Both the position numbers and the translations under genes were made by a program. The notes under the pieces were generated by a model. The model was not told the DNA's origin, ran no database searches, and saw nothing but the letters and a program-made list of their open reading frames with translations. This document shows, in pieces, positions 1 to 11,790 of a stretch of DNA of 64,000 nucleotides. This DNA comes from Tetranychus cinnabarinus (taxonomy: Eukaryota > Arthropoda > Arachnida > Trombidiformes > Tetranychidae), in assembly GCA_022266195.1 (NCBI GenBank), contig WHVY01000003.1:992001-1056000 (forward strand). Direction: 5' to 3'. How positions within the stretch are numbered: position 1 is the stretch's first letter; each line of letters starts with the position of its first letter.

Positions 1-57
1 AGAATGTCTTAGAAAATGTAAACAAATGTTGAAAATTTTCCTAATATTAAAACTCAC

Positions 58-1098
58 TCTAGTCACATCACTGGGTAAAGTTTGAGATCGTTTGTTTGGA
101 TCATAGTTAAGCAACATATCCAAAATAAAGGCTCCAGTAAATCCAGTTTTTTTGGGTTTCAATTCTTTCGGAATTAAATACTGATTGACAAATGCTAAAC
201 TACCAAGAATCCCATTTTCTTCAAGATCAAAGGCAACAAAAATTATTGTGTTATTCAACTCTCCAGATCGAGGGGCTAAAATTCGTACCATTTCAAGAAG
301 AGCAGCAATTCCAGAGCCATTATCATCAACTCCAGGCGAGTGTTTGGTTGTATCATAGTGAGCACCGATAAGTACAATTGAATCAGTTTTTTGATTCCGA
401 TTTATTCCAGGCAAGATACCAATGATATTGGCTCCTTTTACGGTTCGAGCTAAGCTAACAGTAGCTTCAAAGTGTTGCACAAATGATTCTGCTGTGTAAT
501 AAGCCATTCGTCCTAATATTGTTGCTCTCACCTCATCTTTGTACATTGGATCTGATTCGTGGTTACGTTGCCTGGAAAAGTTTTCCGATAGTAAACGTTT
601 CAAATTATTTACATTGGAGCCTTGGTTTGTGTCTACCGAGTAATGTTCAAGAACTGGATGATCCTCTTCATCAACACTTGGATCGAATTGTGATTTAAAA
701 GAATTTGTTTCGATGTGAGATTCGATGTGTAAACCTTTCAAATTTTCCATTATTCTATCAATATGATGTTCAGCGGCTAAAATTCCGGGCGACTTCTCCA
801 TGGAGAATAAAAGATCTGAAGAAAGAAAGAATAGGAATAGAAATTATAGTTTTTCGCACAATTTTTTCAATAATAACTGTTACAAGAAATCCATGAAATT
901 TTTCGAAATATACGTCCATGAAGCAACACAAGAAATATTGGTTGTTTAATAGTTTGATGGACATCGAAAGCGAAAGGGTTGACATCACATACCTTCATCA
1001 TCTAGATCTATTGATGAGGAATTGATTGAGGCTGCTATCCGAGTCAATCTTAAAAGCAAAAATCCAAATATAATTGAAGATGATGAGATAACAAACAT
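58..1098 (-). CDS. M28-family zinc aminopeptidase, membrane-anchored, 5' part
   Basis: Two exons are visible, 993..1098 and 58..815, joined in phase across a GT-AG intron. A GTGAGT donor follows position 58, so the 3' part lies outside the window. The ATG at 1098 opens a short hydrophobic segment (about residues 2-17) that looks like a signal peptide or signal anchor, so the product is probably secretory or membrane-bound. About 200 residues in comes the M28 metal site: GAHYDT (zinc His), then DDNGSG (bridging Asp), then DLEEN, which supplies the catalytic and ligand Glu pair. M28 enzymes are co-catalytic di-zinc exopeptidases that remove N-terminal residues. The spacing of these motifs is normal and no break is seen. 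The substrate cannot be assigned, and the exact M28 subfamily is not recognised. Confidence 0.85.
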
Positions 1099-2909
1099 AA
1101 CGGCTTTCACTGAAAGGACCTATTCAAGGTTGAAAGGTTGAAAGTAATCCTGACAGAATTATAACTTTTAGCAGTCAGAATGAAAGTAAAACACGGAAGT
1201 TTATTTTGTACTCAGATTTATAAAAGATAGCACAAGAATAAATGATAAGGATTCAGCCACAAGTTCAGCTTGATCAGATCGATAACAACATTTTGACAAA
1301 AAAAGTAGATCTAGATTGCTTAAAGCGATCTGGTTACCCTTGATTAGGGCTATCGCGCTAACACAATTGAAGAGCAGATCAGGTTGGGTTACTTTGAGGT
1401 GGATTGGGTAAAAAGATGAATAAAGAGAGTCAACGGGGTTGGTCATGGTGATGATGATTAAAAAAGGATGAAATGCAAGAAAAGTTTTTAAATATTCAAA
1501 GAACAGGGCAGAGAAGAAGGAAGATTTACAGGAATGAGTTTAATAGTTCAAATTGAGGCCATACAACAGGATTAAAGATGCAATAGTGGGCCAATTGACC
1601 ATTCAAGTTGGGTTAAAAAGTCAGAATAAAAATGAAGACAGCAAATCACTGGAGAAATGTTTATTTCACTGTTTTTATTTCATTCATCTATTGATTAGAT
1701 GATGGCCAGGTAAGATGGATAACTTGAACGCATGGAAATAAGTAATAATAAAATGACATTATGTGATTATAACAATAAACAACTTATCCTGCACATCATT
1801 TACTGTATTGATTACTGAGATGCAACACATACGTAAGACTATCAAATCCACTCTCTGGTTGTTATTATGCTAGGCTGAGATTTCAACGAGAAAGATAAAA
1901 AGGATTGAAATCTAACTGGTGGAATCGTTGGATGGGCAGTTTTTAAATGCTATTAGGGCAACAAAATTATCATCAACAAATTTAAACAGCTTTGCGTTTG
2001 AAACAATTTTTGAAATTTAATTGACAGCACATCAAAATTACTGAATCAGTGGTTGAATATTCAGTGAATATTTACTTTCCCTCTGTAAGTATTTCAGAAC
2101 GGTCATTCTATTAAACATTTTTTTGACGTTAATAGATTCAGAAATTTATTCGATAGCAATCCTATTGAGTTCTTATTAGATTGGGTTTGGTGCCAGATCT
2201 TCCTTCAAATAACTTGTCGATTTGCCAAATCTATATGCCAAATTTTTCCAAATACTGATTGTCCATAGTTTCATACTCATTGCCTGTCCGAATATTTCAA
2301 TAAAAATTTTCTTGAATCTATTTTTTTTCCTCTTATCTGTTTTTAAATTCAGTAAATAATGAAAATATTGGAACTACTGACTGTAAAGTAAAAGGTAAAA
2401 GTTGGTTAATTCATGGAATCATAGAAAATTCAATTATTTTACCCAAAATTCGATATAATTTTACAGCTAAAGTAACACATGAGAAAAGGAGAAAGAGCTC
2501 TTCTTTTCACTTTCTTCTCTTTCTATCTTTCTATTTACAATTTTGCTGTATTAGCTGGCGAGAGTCAGGTAAAAATACGCCAACAAACAACACACATTAA
2601 CTGATCTATGTGATTATTATTTTGATTAGTTAGACAGTTTCTCAATTTACTGTCTCTTATAGTTAATGTACTAGTTTATTTTGGCCAATAATTATCAAAT
2701 ATTTAAATATCTGTTCCAGCTTTTTTGTCCAACTCAATTAAATCTTGTTTACCTCTTGTTTATTTTCTTCGTCAATCTTGTTTGTATTTCAACAAAAATT
2801 ATGACCATTGATTTTAAATATTGCCCGTTATAATTTAACCTTATTCTGTGTTGCTATTGTATGGTCTATTAATTACAGGTTATCTGACAATAACCAATAT
2901 TGACATTTG
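1099..2909. other. Intergenic region, no supported gene
   Basis: AT-rich sequence between the 5' ends of the M28 gene (-) and FAM91A1 (+), so it must hold both promoters. The open frames here are short, lack domain-like composition and have no convincing splice partners. A GTAAGT site at 2910 is the probable donor of a 5'UTR intron of FAM91A1, which would place the transcribed leader just upstream of it. Pyrimidine-rich stretches lie around 2935-3000, inside that intron. Confidence 0.5.
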
Positions 2910-3174
2910 GTAAGTAATGTACTTTAATTTCTATGTCTATCTCTCACTCTTCTTTTCTGTTTTCTTTCTCGTTTTTTCCTCTCTCTTCTTTTTCTGTGTC
3001 CTATCTTGATTATTATCACTTCAAAAAAATATCTTCTACCATTTTGTTTTGTTTTCATTATATTAGGTAAATTGATCCTGGCATCGTTATCAAAAATCGA
3101 CCGGTCATTAACGATCTTTGTTGATTTGTTATGCTAATGGTTACTTGTCGTCCTTTGGTTGATTGATAACAGGA

Positions 3175-5973
3175 ATGTCCGAAGACATTGAAAGATCCAT
3201 ACGCAATAATGTACACTGGGACGATCTTGATGAAGAGATTAAAGTTATTGTTGGCACCAAATCTGAATATGACCAGAAAATTTTGGAATACAGCATTAAA
3301 AACCAACTAAGATTCATAGGCAACTTGGGTAAGTTTATTTACATGAACTAACCTCTTCATCATAGCAATTTTTTCATCTTTTATTTTTTATTGTATATTT
3401 TTCAGTCAAGGGTGTCCGCCGTAGTGAAAAAGGCTATTATGTAGAGCTGCTTCGTTACAGTCGTGAACATCTGATGTTATTTCCATATCATTTATCTGAT
3501 TATGTGATTTACGGGATGCGGATAACTCCATTTCAATATTATGTAGGAATGATCCATGATTTACTGGAACATGAAAGAAGCTATGATACCTTGCCTAACT
3601 TTACTGCCGCTGATTGCCTTCGAATCCTTGGTATTGGACGAAATCAGTACATTGATTTAATGAATCAATGCCGATCAAGAACATTTCTTGGAATTATGCG
3701 TAAACCGATTCGAGATTTACTACCCAAAAGGCCACTTAAAGATATTGTCATTGAATATTGGTGGAAAATTTTTCCAGGATATGTTACTGAAGATGACATG
3801 AGATACATGGTAACACAACCCGAGAGAGATATTATTGATGCAATCATTGGTGAAGGTGGGTCCATCGGAGAAGGTGAATTGGCTGGTAAATATAATGAAC
3901 GAGATGTTCGCAGTTTGTATCTCAAAGGATTGATATATTTGGATGTACCAATTGAAGATGACGATTTGATTGTAGTCCCGCCTTTGCGAGGTTTTGTAAT
4001 GAACCGTATACAAGGTGATTACTTGGAAACTCTTTTGTACAAAATATTTGTTTCCATTGATGAAAAAACAACGGTTAAAGAACTAGCCTCTATTCTGCAA
4101 ATCGATTCGCCACTCATTAAAAATGCTATATCCATCTATTGTCGATTAGGCATTGCGTACAAAAAAACTTTGAGTGTATCTTTGGAAGAATGTCACCCTT
4201 CTTGGAGTCATACTACTTCTTCGTCTCCGACAAATAGCCATCTATCAACACGAAGTGTCCATAATCATAAAACTAGTCAACAAATGGCCAAACTAATCAA
4301 TAATATTACTATTGATCCTAATACGACATCATCTGGAATCGATGATGTTAACCGTGTTGATTCACCAACGGATCCTTCAAGCCGACCTTTGCTTCAACAT
4401 TCAAATTCAATATCAACAACTAAGCGCATTGCTTTCTTTTATGACTCAACTTTGGTAGCTTTTTTGATGATGGGCAATCTTTCACCTGGCCTTAAAACGC
4501 ATGCTGTAACCATGTTTGAAGTTGGTAAATTGTCTGATGAATCAATTGACAGCTTGTTGGTTGAGCTCTCGGAAATTCATAACATTAACGTTGAAGAAGA
4601 GGGTGATGAAGCAGAAAGATATTTTCTTCATGCCATTATGTTGTATCGAACCGTGCAGTTTATTCGTCACAATCCCGATCTAACTGCAAGTCTTTGTGAA
4701 CCGGAAGATGCTGAAATTGGTTTAGGAATCGACCTTATTCGAGCTGAAAGTTTGATGAATTTAGATGCCAAAGTTTGTGATCGATTGTTGAAAAAGAATT
4801 ACTCAGTATTGTTATCAATAGCACCAGTTAGCAATGAAACACAACTTATCACTAACACTAGTCTTCCATATCTTGGACCTGTTTCACCTTTAATCAACTC
4901 AATTTGGTTCAACCTTTATCTTTATGAACTTCTTTCAGATGGTCCACCATCACTTCTTCTCATGGCTCATCAAAGATTAAAAACTTTACCAACTATATTC
5001 AAAGGTTTTGAATTTCTGTATTTAACTCCATGGGGACGTGATTCTGCCAAAATAACTGCTGATAATGCGCTTCATACAATAAATGACATGTTAACCACGT
5101 CGCCTGTCCTAGTCCAAGGCTACGCGAGCAAAAGTGACTTTCCTGCCGATGATCTCATCTACATACCATTCCCATTAACTTGCGAGGAGACAAAGGATGA
5201 AGAGATCTCAAATCCATTTGAAAATCATCCTGTGATAGTAAAGCTCTCTAAAACTCTTGATCTTAGATTTACTTGTGGTTTTGTTACGCTCATTAGACAT
5301 ACGAAGTTTCATGACTTAAGTTCTGAACAAACTGAAGAGTCTCTAGTAGACGATATTCTCAAAGTTCCTTCTAGTAATCCTGATGAATTGGAAGGTGATT
5401 GGAAAACCAATGATGACATGGTTTTAGAGGAAGAAGATTCGGCATTGTTAACTTTTGACGTAAATTCAGTTGATGCGCCAATTGATAAATCGGAAGAAAT
5501 AGACGAAAGTAAATTTCAAGAAACTGAGGAAGCAAAAGAACTTGAAATTAATGACGAGTTCAAATATTGGAGCTTAATTGATTGTCATTTTGGTGTCCCT
5601 CTATTTGATCGAGCATTAAACAAGAGCGTTTGCAATAAACTGCTCAAACATCATCTATTTGACGTAAAAAAGTATGTCATTTGATTGTATTTTTAAGCAA
5701 AAATGATTAACACTGAATATCTTCATCTATTTTTACAGGTTGGCAAAAAATACAGAAATTAATAACATTTTGTGTTCCAAAGTAGAAACTTTTGTATCTA
5801 ATCTTATTGACTCGCCGAAAAAAGCCGATAAAATAATGAAAGAAGAAAATATCAACCGAAAGTCATTTGGCTCACATGGGTACTCTCCCCCTTCACCTAA
5901 ACGTCAAGTGCCTTTACCTTCCACTAATTTAATATTTTACAAAGGTAAACTGGAGCCTTGGTACCAACCATAA
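3175..5973 (+). CDS. FAM91A1: FAM91A1 homologue, Golgi vesicle tethering adaptor
   Basis: The exons are 3175..3328, 3406..5671 and 5739..5973, with canonical GT-AG introns and continuous phase, giving 884 aa (human protein about 838). Family signatures are strong along the whole length. Near the start are an HLMLFPYHLSD-type block and LPNFTAADCLRILGIGRNQY, followed by LDVPI and GFVMNRIQGDYLETLLYKIF. In the middle is the block TKRIAFFYDSTLVAFLMMGN. In vertebrates FAM91A1 acts at the trans-Golgi with TBC1D23 and with the WDR11 complex to capture endosome-derived vesicles. The ATG at 3175 is followed by MSEDIERSIRNN, which matches the family N-terminus. A CAG acceptor directly upstream (3171-3172), with a GTAAGT at 2910, suggests a non-coding first exon. 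An acidic Glu/Asp-rich insertion near residues 660-720 probably explains the extra length. Confidence 0.95.
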
Positions 5974-6519
5974 CTTGGAGTCAAAATTTTTTTAATATAT
6001 TATCAAGTTGAATGGATTTTATCTTACTAAAAATTCCCTATTCTTTCCGTATAATGATTCAGTCTATGACCAGAAGCAAACACCCAATTGTTAAATTGAT
6101 TTCTACTTTCCAACAATTATTACCAATATTTCACCTATTTTTGATGATAATGATGACTATGTGATAAGCGAAAACTCCACTTATATTAACTGAAAAATAG
6201 TTTTTTCAGGTAAATTGTCCAGTCACACAATCAACCAAATGCATGTGCATTAATATTTTGTTTTGCCCACAAAATAAATCATTATTTTAACATTCCAATA
6301 AAATAACATAGGCAATAAAATTAACAGAGTTTCAAATTAAAATATTATAGCCATTAAGATAAAGATACAAACGATTCAATCTTAATTTTCTATTGAAATA
6401 TATTAATGTGGATTATAAACTGATTTTAAAAATTTCGAGAGATGTTTCTCTTCAATATTAAATTACTGTTACAGCTTCAAAAATGTAAATTGAATATTGT
6501 CATTTTTATTGATATAAAC

Positions 6520-6735
6520 TTTAAAACCTCCAAATTATGTTGAAAACCAACTATAGTTGATTTATTTCATTGAAAGTAGTTAATTATCCTTTCAGGTAAG
6601 TTAAACAATATACAAAAAAATATCTTTTAAATGGAAAGATCCAATTCATTTCGTTTATTCCGATTTTGGTTATTACAAGTATACAAATATGTATAAAAGG
6701 ACGATGCAACAAAATTGAGATGATTTTTTAGCACT
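6520..6735 (+). repeat. Direct repeat, copy 1
   Basis: About 215 bp, from AACCTCCAAATTATG to GATGATTTTTTAGC, closely matching copy 2 at 7030..7254 in the same orientation. Differences are scattered substitutions and small indels. Both contain the string TCCTTTCAGGTAAGTTAAA, which fuses an acceptor-like and a donor-like motif. No terminal inverted repeats are seen. Confidence 0.8.
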
Positions 6736-7029
6736 AATTGATCATTTACTCATCCAATTGTACTCTTTAACCATTTACAATTAAAAAATGGACTTTACTT
6801 GTTAATTGGAAGAAAAAGGTTAACCTGGTAAAGTTATAATTAAACTAGCAGCTATTCAAGAATCAACATTGTATTCATTGTAACTGATTAAATTTTGGGT
6901 TCAAATGGGTTCAATCTTGAATGGCAATGCAATTCGATGAGAAACAAAAAAGAGTCGAGAATAAATTTAACTTAATTTAGATGGTTTAGAACAGTAAATT
7001 ACTGATTGTAACACTTGTAACAATAGACT

Positions 7030-7254
7030 AGAAACTTTGAAACCCCTAAATTATGTAGAAAACCAACTAGTTGGTTTATTTCATTGGAAGTAATTAATTA
7101 TCCTTTCAGGTAAGTTAAATAATATACAAAAAAAATTCTTTTAAATGGAAAGATCCAAGTCATTTCGTTTATTCCAATTGTAGTTATTTACAAGTATACA
7201 AATATGTATAAAAAGACGATGAAAACAAAATTGAGATGATTTTTTAGCGCTAAT
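7030..7254 (+). repeat. Direct repeat, copy 2
   Basis: Second copy of the block at 6520..6735, about 300 bp downstream. It shares the core GAAAGATCCAA and the run ACAAGTATACAAATATGTAT. It ends just upstream of the cyclin Y 3' end, so this copy may fall within the cyclin Y 3'UTR. Confidence 0.8.
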
Positions 7255-7443
7255 TTTGCTGCTTGTCTTATAATTGACTTGATAGTTGCGTGTTTGGGCT
7301 TGGATGGAGTTGTGTCGTCCAATATATTAAACAGGCATCTTGTAGTATTACAATTATTTTATAATTATCATTATTTACAGAAAGGCTGAACGTTCTCGTT
7401 AAACAAAAAAAAGACAGTAAAAAATTATAATAAATTAAGAATA

Positions 7444-10400
7444 CTATGAAATTATGGCTTTGCTTCGACGATTCAGGGCTATCTTTTCAGCACTTGACCA
7501 TCTCCGAATACCATTTCTATGAATATCACAAAGTTTAGACATTGCCTGTGAACAAATAAATATATGATTAGTATTTCTAATTGATGAGTAAGTTGGTTCA
7601 GTTTTATATAGTCTAAAGAAACGTTACCTCTAGTCGTTGAGCTCTCTCTTTACTCAAAGGCTCCATGGTTAAAGTGAGATCATTCTCATCAGCTAAGGTT
7701 CTCAGGTCAAAATAGTATTTAGCATATACACTTGAGGGAACATTAATATTAAATTGAAGCATTTGAAGAAAATGCCTTTCCAATTCATTCCTAGGATAAG
7801 AAGAAAAAAAAATTATGTTAAAAAATGTGGAACAATAGGGTTAAATGAAAAACCAATATTTATAGTGAAGTTAGCCTTTGTATTCAAACATTAACCTGAA
7901 TCGATCGACCAATAATAAAACATGTAATTATGTAAAGATAAAGGAGGGTAAAAAGGGTTGGTAATCAGAGTAATCAAAAGATATAAATATAAACAGTGTA
8001 TAGTGGTTTATATTAAATGGTTATTACTAGTGTTAATATAATATCGAAGAGTAAAGAAGAGATTACTCTTTGTGTAATATGCCATACAATAAAAAACAAC
8101 TAAAAACTGTTGCTAATGAAAATATTAACAATAAAGAGAGGTACGAAATCTCGAAACATCAAGTGAAGTTTTTTTTCGGTTCTAATAAATTTGAAATTTT
8201 GTGGAAAGTAATTTAATTGGTGGTTAATAGAGTTTTGTTGTATAAGATTGATTGATACAGACAAATGATTCTATTTCAACCGAAACCTGATGAGGTTAAA
8301 GCAGAACCAAGAGCTGAATAATTAAATGGTAAGAATGGATATGAAAGGAGTAACAAAACGATGGAAAAATGACTTGATTAAAAGCGTGAAAAGTTTCAAC
8401 TTTTCACTCTTTTTCTTTGATATTAAATGGCAAAAAAACGTAGACTGTCGTTAAGAGGAGAGCAATAAAGATGATGTGAGGTTAAATTTCAAACGAAAGA
8501 GCCATTAATATAATAAAAAAGAAAAGAGAATGTGTTACTTGAATGAGAAAAGGAAGAGCCTAATAAATTCTGCGTCTATAAATAAATAAATATTAAGTGA
8601 ATTTAATAGATTAAACACAATATCGTTGATAATTTCTTGCAACGAAACAGCATTTGTGAATTTTCAAAAGGAGAAGATTAACTTTTGATTTTCTCTATTG
8701 ATGAAATGGTTTAGCAATAAGTTGAAGTTTGAAAAGATTGAATGATCGAGAATAAAGAACGTAAATTGGTCAATTTTCTTAAGAAGCTGAATCATGAATC
8801 ATTGAAGAATAAACAAAATCACAGTTGATCTACAGGAGGCCTTTTTCCCCTTGATTAATTTACCGACTCGTGTGGGAGAGTTGATAGAAGAAACATGGAC
8901 GAGTTTTGAAAATGATGATGTTGGTAAATATACAGTATGTTAAAGTGATACGCATCTGATCTTTCCACTAAATCAATGAGCTTGTAACCAAATAAATTAC
9001 TGGAATACTGCTTTTCAATTTCGATAAAATTAGGCTTAATCTTTCACGGAATGAATCACAAATCATCAAATCAAAGCAGTTGACTAATAATAAAATGCTG
9101 GAAAATGGAAAGGTGAAAAATAGTGTAATATATAGCTTAAAATATATTTCTTAGTTTTTGAAGAGATTAAAGGTAAGTTGGCCATTTTGTTTGGATCAAA
9201 GTATTAATGGTAAATATTTTTCCACCTTTGGCATTCTTTGATCAAAACAATAACAATACAATCAACTTTTTAAATGTACATTGCGTTGCAATACTTTGTT
9301 GTTTGTATGTTAGTAATGAGTAATAAAATCAACATTATAGTTAAATTGAAAAGCTCTAGTCAAACAAGTCCATTGAAAAAAGTTCAATGCCGATTTCACA
9401 ATGGCTGAACAATAAATAATTTAAAAAGTGAGTCAACCTAACCTAAATAAGCTGGGATGTCTAAATTACGGAAGGATAAGCTTGAATAAGGCTAATATCT
9501 GAAAAATGGTGAACATGGATCTAACTTACATGTCTTCGACAGTTACATCTTTCAAAATTAAACAATAATCAACATTCCAAATTGCTTGATCGTCCCATAC
9601 TTTTGATGCTAGCAAGATTGCTCCAAGAACGATTCTTTTCCATGTACAGGGTAAAATGTCTACCTCAGCGTAGGTTAAAAGCCTCTCGAGGTAGACAAGT
9701 GTTATAATGGCACATTCTGGTGATAACTGAGCAGCAGTAAAAAGGTTTCGCATAAATCTATACAAACTCCTTGCATCCGGTTCTTTGAGATAATCTTCAT
9801 TAACACAGTCTTTCTGTAATTTAGAAAAAAGAAATAGGAAAATATGAGTTACTCATCGATTCAATAAAAAAATCTTTGCCAGCAAATTTGCCAGCAACGC
9901 TAGAAATAACATACTATAATCAGATACAGATACTTACTGAGAGAGGGTGGACTTTTTCATCAAAAATCTCCAAGACATTATTAGATGTACGATTTTTTAT
10001 ATGATAATATATGGCGAGAGTTACACATTTAATGGTGTTCTTTAAATTAGGATGACTAACCGTGCTATCGTCCAAGTATATTGTTGAACAAGAGCTTGAT
10101 TTTTTTAGAGGCCTAGATTCTAAAATCTGTTATTGAAATGATAAACAAATAATTATGAGCAGTTAGAATTATCTAATTCAATTACGGAGTAATAAGACTC
10201 TCTTGTTTCATCTGATACTTACAATGAGCTGACTTTTGCGCCTTTCTTTGACACCTAGGAAAATATAAAAGAGAAAACATTTAACCAGTTGAATGAAAAA
10301 TTAATAGATAGGTAAAAATTTGTAAGATTCGTTAACTGAAGTGATTAATTAAAATAAAGAACGTACATCTTATATCACTCCTGGATCTTTGCATAAAGAG

Positions 10401-10619
10401 AGGTCCTATGGATGGTTGAGTAGATGGATCACCTTCCAAATCCTCTGGATGTTCACGTTCTGAGATATGTTGTAAATTGGTAGATGAAATCTCCTCTTCT
10501 ATCTTCTGGTGAGGATAATGATCATTTCCCAGGTCAAAATGAAATTTTCTTTGGAATTTTCTTTGTTTGCTTGAGACTCTGGGTGAGTTAGATTTACAGC
10601 AAGAGAGCTTACAGCCCAT
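7444..10619 (-). CDS. CCNY: Cyclin Y
   Basis: The six exons in order of translation are 10367..10619, 10223..10254, 9938..10126, 9530..9813, 7628..7790 and 7444..7545. All junctions are GT-AG and in phase, giving 340 aa against 341 in human. The protein begins MGCKLSCC, a myristoylation Gly2 with adjacent palmitoylatable cysteines, as expected for this membrane-tethered cyclin. The NLQHISERE block follows, and then the cyclin box with LVYLERLLTYAEVDI and ILLASKVWDDQAIWNVDY. Cyclin Y recruits CDK14/CDK16-type kinases to the plasma membrane, where the complex primes the Wnt co-receptor LRP6 for phosphorylation. The last exon ends in a short basic tail and TAG. The fourth intron (7791..9529) is 1.7 kb, unusually long here, and shows no nested gene. 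Its start lies about 0.6 kb from EMC6, which is transcribed the other way. Confidence 0.95.
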
Positions 10620-11253
10620 CTTGTCTGTTAATGATCAGAATTATGACGGATCGTAAAGTTGTAGAAGGGAATCAAATCTACATTAGGTGACACCACGAAA
10701 ACATTAAAAATAATTAATATTATGATGGTTATCGGGAATGAAATAAGACAATTACAAATAAATTAGAAATAGCAAAGATGACAGACAAACACATGTAGGT
10801 ACAGATACAAAATGAAAAATGAAACAAACCCAATACAGATCTGGATCCGGTTTCCACCCGATTTGCTGAAAGAGATCCAAATAAATTTGGCTCCAATTTG
10901 CTTTTTTCAATTCACTAATATAAGATTAATCCTAATAAATTAAATAATCTGGTGTAACAAAAATAAACAATTTATGAGTAAATATCTTTAATGACAGGTT
11001 AAACATTTTGATGGATTAAAAGCCACCATTTGTTGAATAATTGAAATCAAAAAACTGAGAAATGTCGATTTTGTTTCCAAGCAACACTTGTAAACAAAGG
11101 GGATAAGTAAAGGGGACGGTAAAAGATTTTCTTAAATTCAGTTTGTTTCTCAACAAAAAAGGTGTAATTTATTAATTGTTTTTCTTGTTTTCCTCTTAAT
11201 TTTATTACAGTGATTATTTATCTGGTCAACCAATATTCATCTTGTTAATCAAC
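10620..11253. promoter_or_regulatory. Divergent promoter region CCNY / EMC6
   Basis: About 630 bp separate the two start codons. A CAG acceptor at 11208-11210, after a pyrimidine-rich stretch, suggests that EMC6 has a 5'UTR intron, so part of this region is transcribed. I see no clear TATA box. Confidence 0.45.
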
Positions 11254-11565
11254 ATGGAAGGAAATTCATACACATTGACCAGTGCAATGCGATCAAACAT
11301 GATCCTATTAGACTATTGTAAAACATCTATGTCAGCATTATCTGGTTTTACAGCTGGAGTAATTGGCTTGTACGGTGCTTATGGTTTCATTTTTTACTTT
11401 CTTTGTGCATTCCTTGTATGGGCCATGATTTTGATACGAATGGGACCAAACTACAAAAAATATTTCCACAAGAGAATCACCATATTCACAAATGGACTAG
11501 GATCTGGTTTATTTACTTATGTCTTATTTTGGACGTTTCTCTATGGCATGGTCAATGTTTATTAA
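11254..11565 (+). CDS. EMC6: ER membrane complex subunit 6
   Basis: A single coding exon of 103 aa, close to the family's usual ~110. The start is the ATG at 11254 (MEGNSYTLTSAM). Diagnostic sequence includes LDYCKTSMSALSGFTAG, then the YGFIFY segment, and the C-terminal FTYVLFWTFLYGMVNVY, almost the same as the human end. Three hydrophobic segments lie at about residues 30-48, 50-68 and 83-102. EMC6 is a core transmembrane subunit of the EMC insertase, which helps put tail-anchored and multipass proteins into the ER membrane. The frame is undamaged. It lies head to head with cyclin Y. Confidence 0.95.
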   Translation: MEGNSYTLTSAMRSNMILLDYCKTSMSALSGFTAGVIGLYGAYGFIFYFLCAFLVWAMILIRMGPNYKKYFHKRITIFTNGLGSGLFTYVLFWTFLYGMVNVY

Positions 11566-11614
11566 TAAACTTTGAAATGCTTTTATTTTGATAAAATTCC
11601 TTTGATTCTTATAG

Positions 11615-11790
11615 TTGAAAGACATTTTTCATCCAATCAATTAAATATAAAACATAAATATTATGTCCATTTTACTGATTGTACTCCTGTATTTGAATCG
11701 CGTTGTGAGCGTAGACTGGTGGAGGCTATCCATGAAATCTCTAAACTAAATGAATCAATAGCTGGGCATCGTATTGATGAAGAATTGTAA
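11615..11790 (+). CDS. Possible terminal exon of an unrecognised protein
   Basis: Directly after EMC6, a TATAG acceptor-like site (11611-11614) leads into an open frame ending with TAA at 11790. It encodes about 58 residues, including FTDCTPVFESRCERRLVEAI and ending GHRIDEEL. The composition looks like real protein, but there is no ATG in frame, so it would need an upstream exon. The only upstream coding sequence on this strand is EMC6, which has its own stop at 11565. Possibilities are an alternative last exon, a second cistron, or a relic. I do not recognise the product. Confidence 0.3.

Larger units (their letters stand above)
5974..7443. other. Convergent intergenic region between FAM91A1 and CCNY
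   Basis: The 3' ends of FAM91A1 (+) and cyclin Y (-) face each other across about 1.5 kb of AT-rich DNA. I see no coding sequence. Both 3'UTRs must end here, and AATAAA-like hexamers are frequent. The only structure is a duplicated block described separately. Confidence 0.6.

Noticed and set aside
1201..1446. 81-codon frame on the minus strand
   Set aside because: No homology recognised, no splice partners and codon composition of non-coding DNA.
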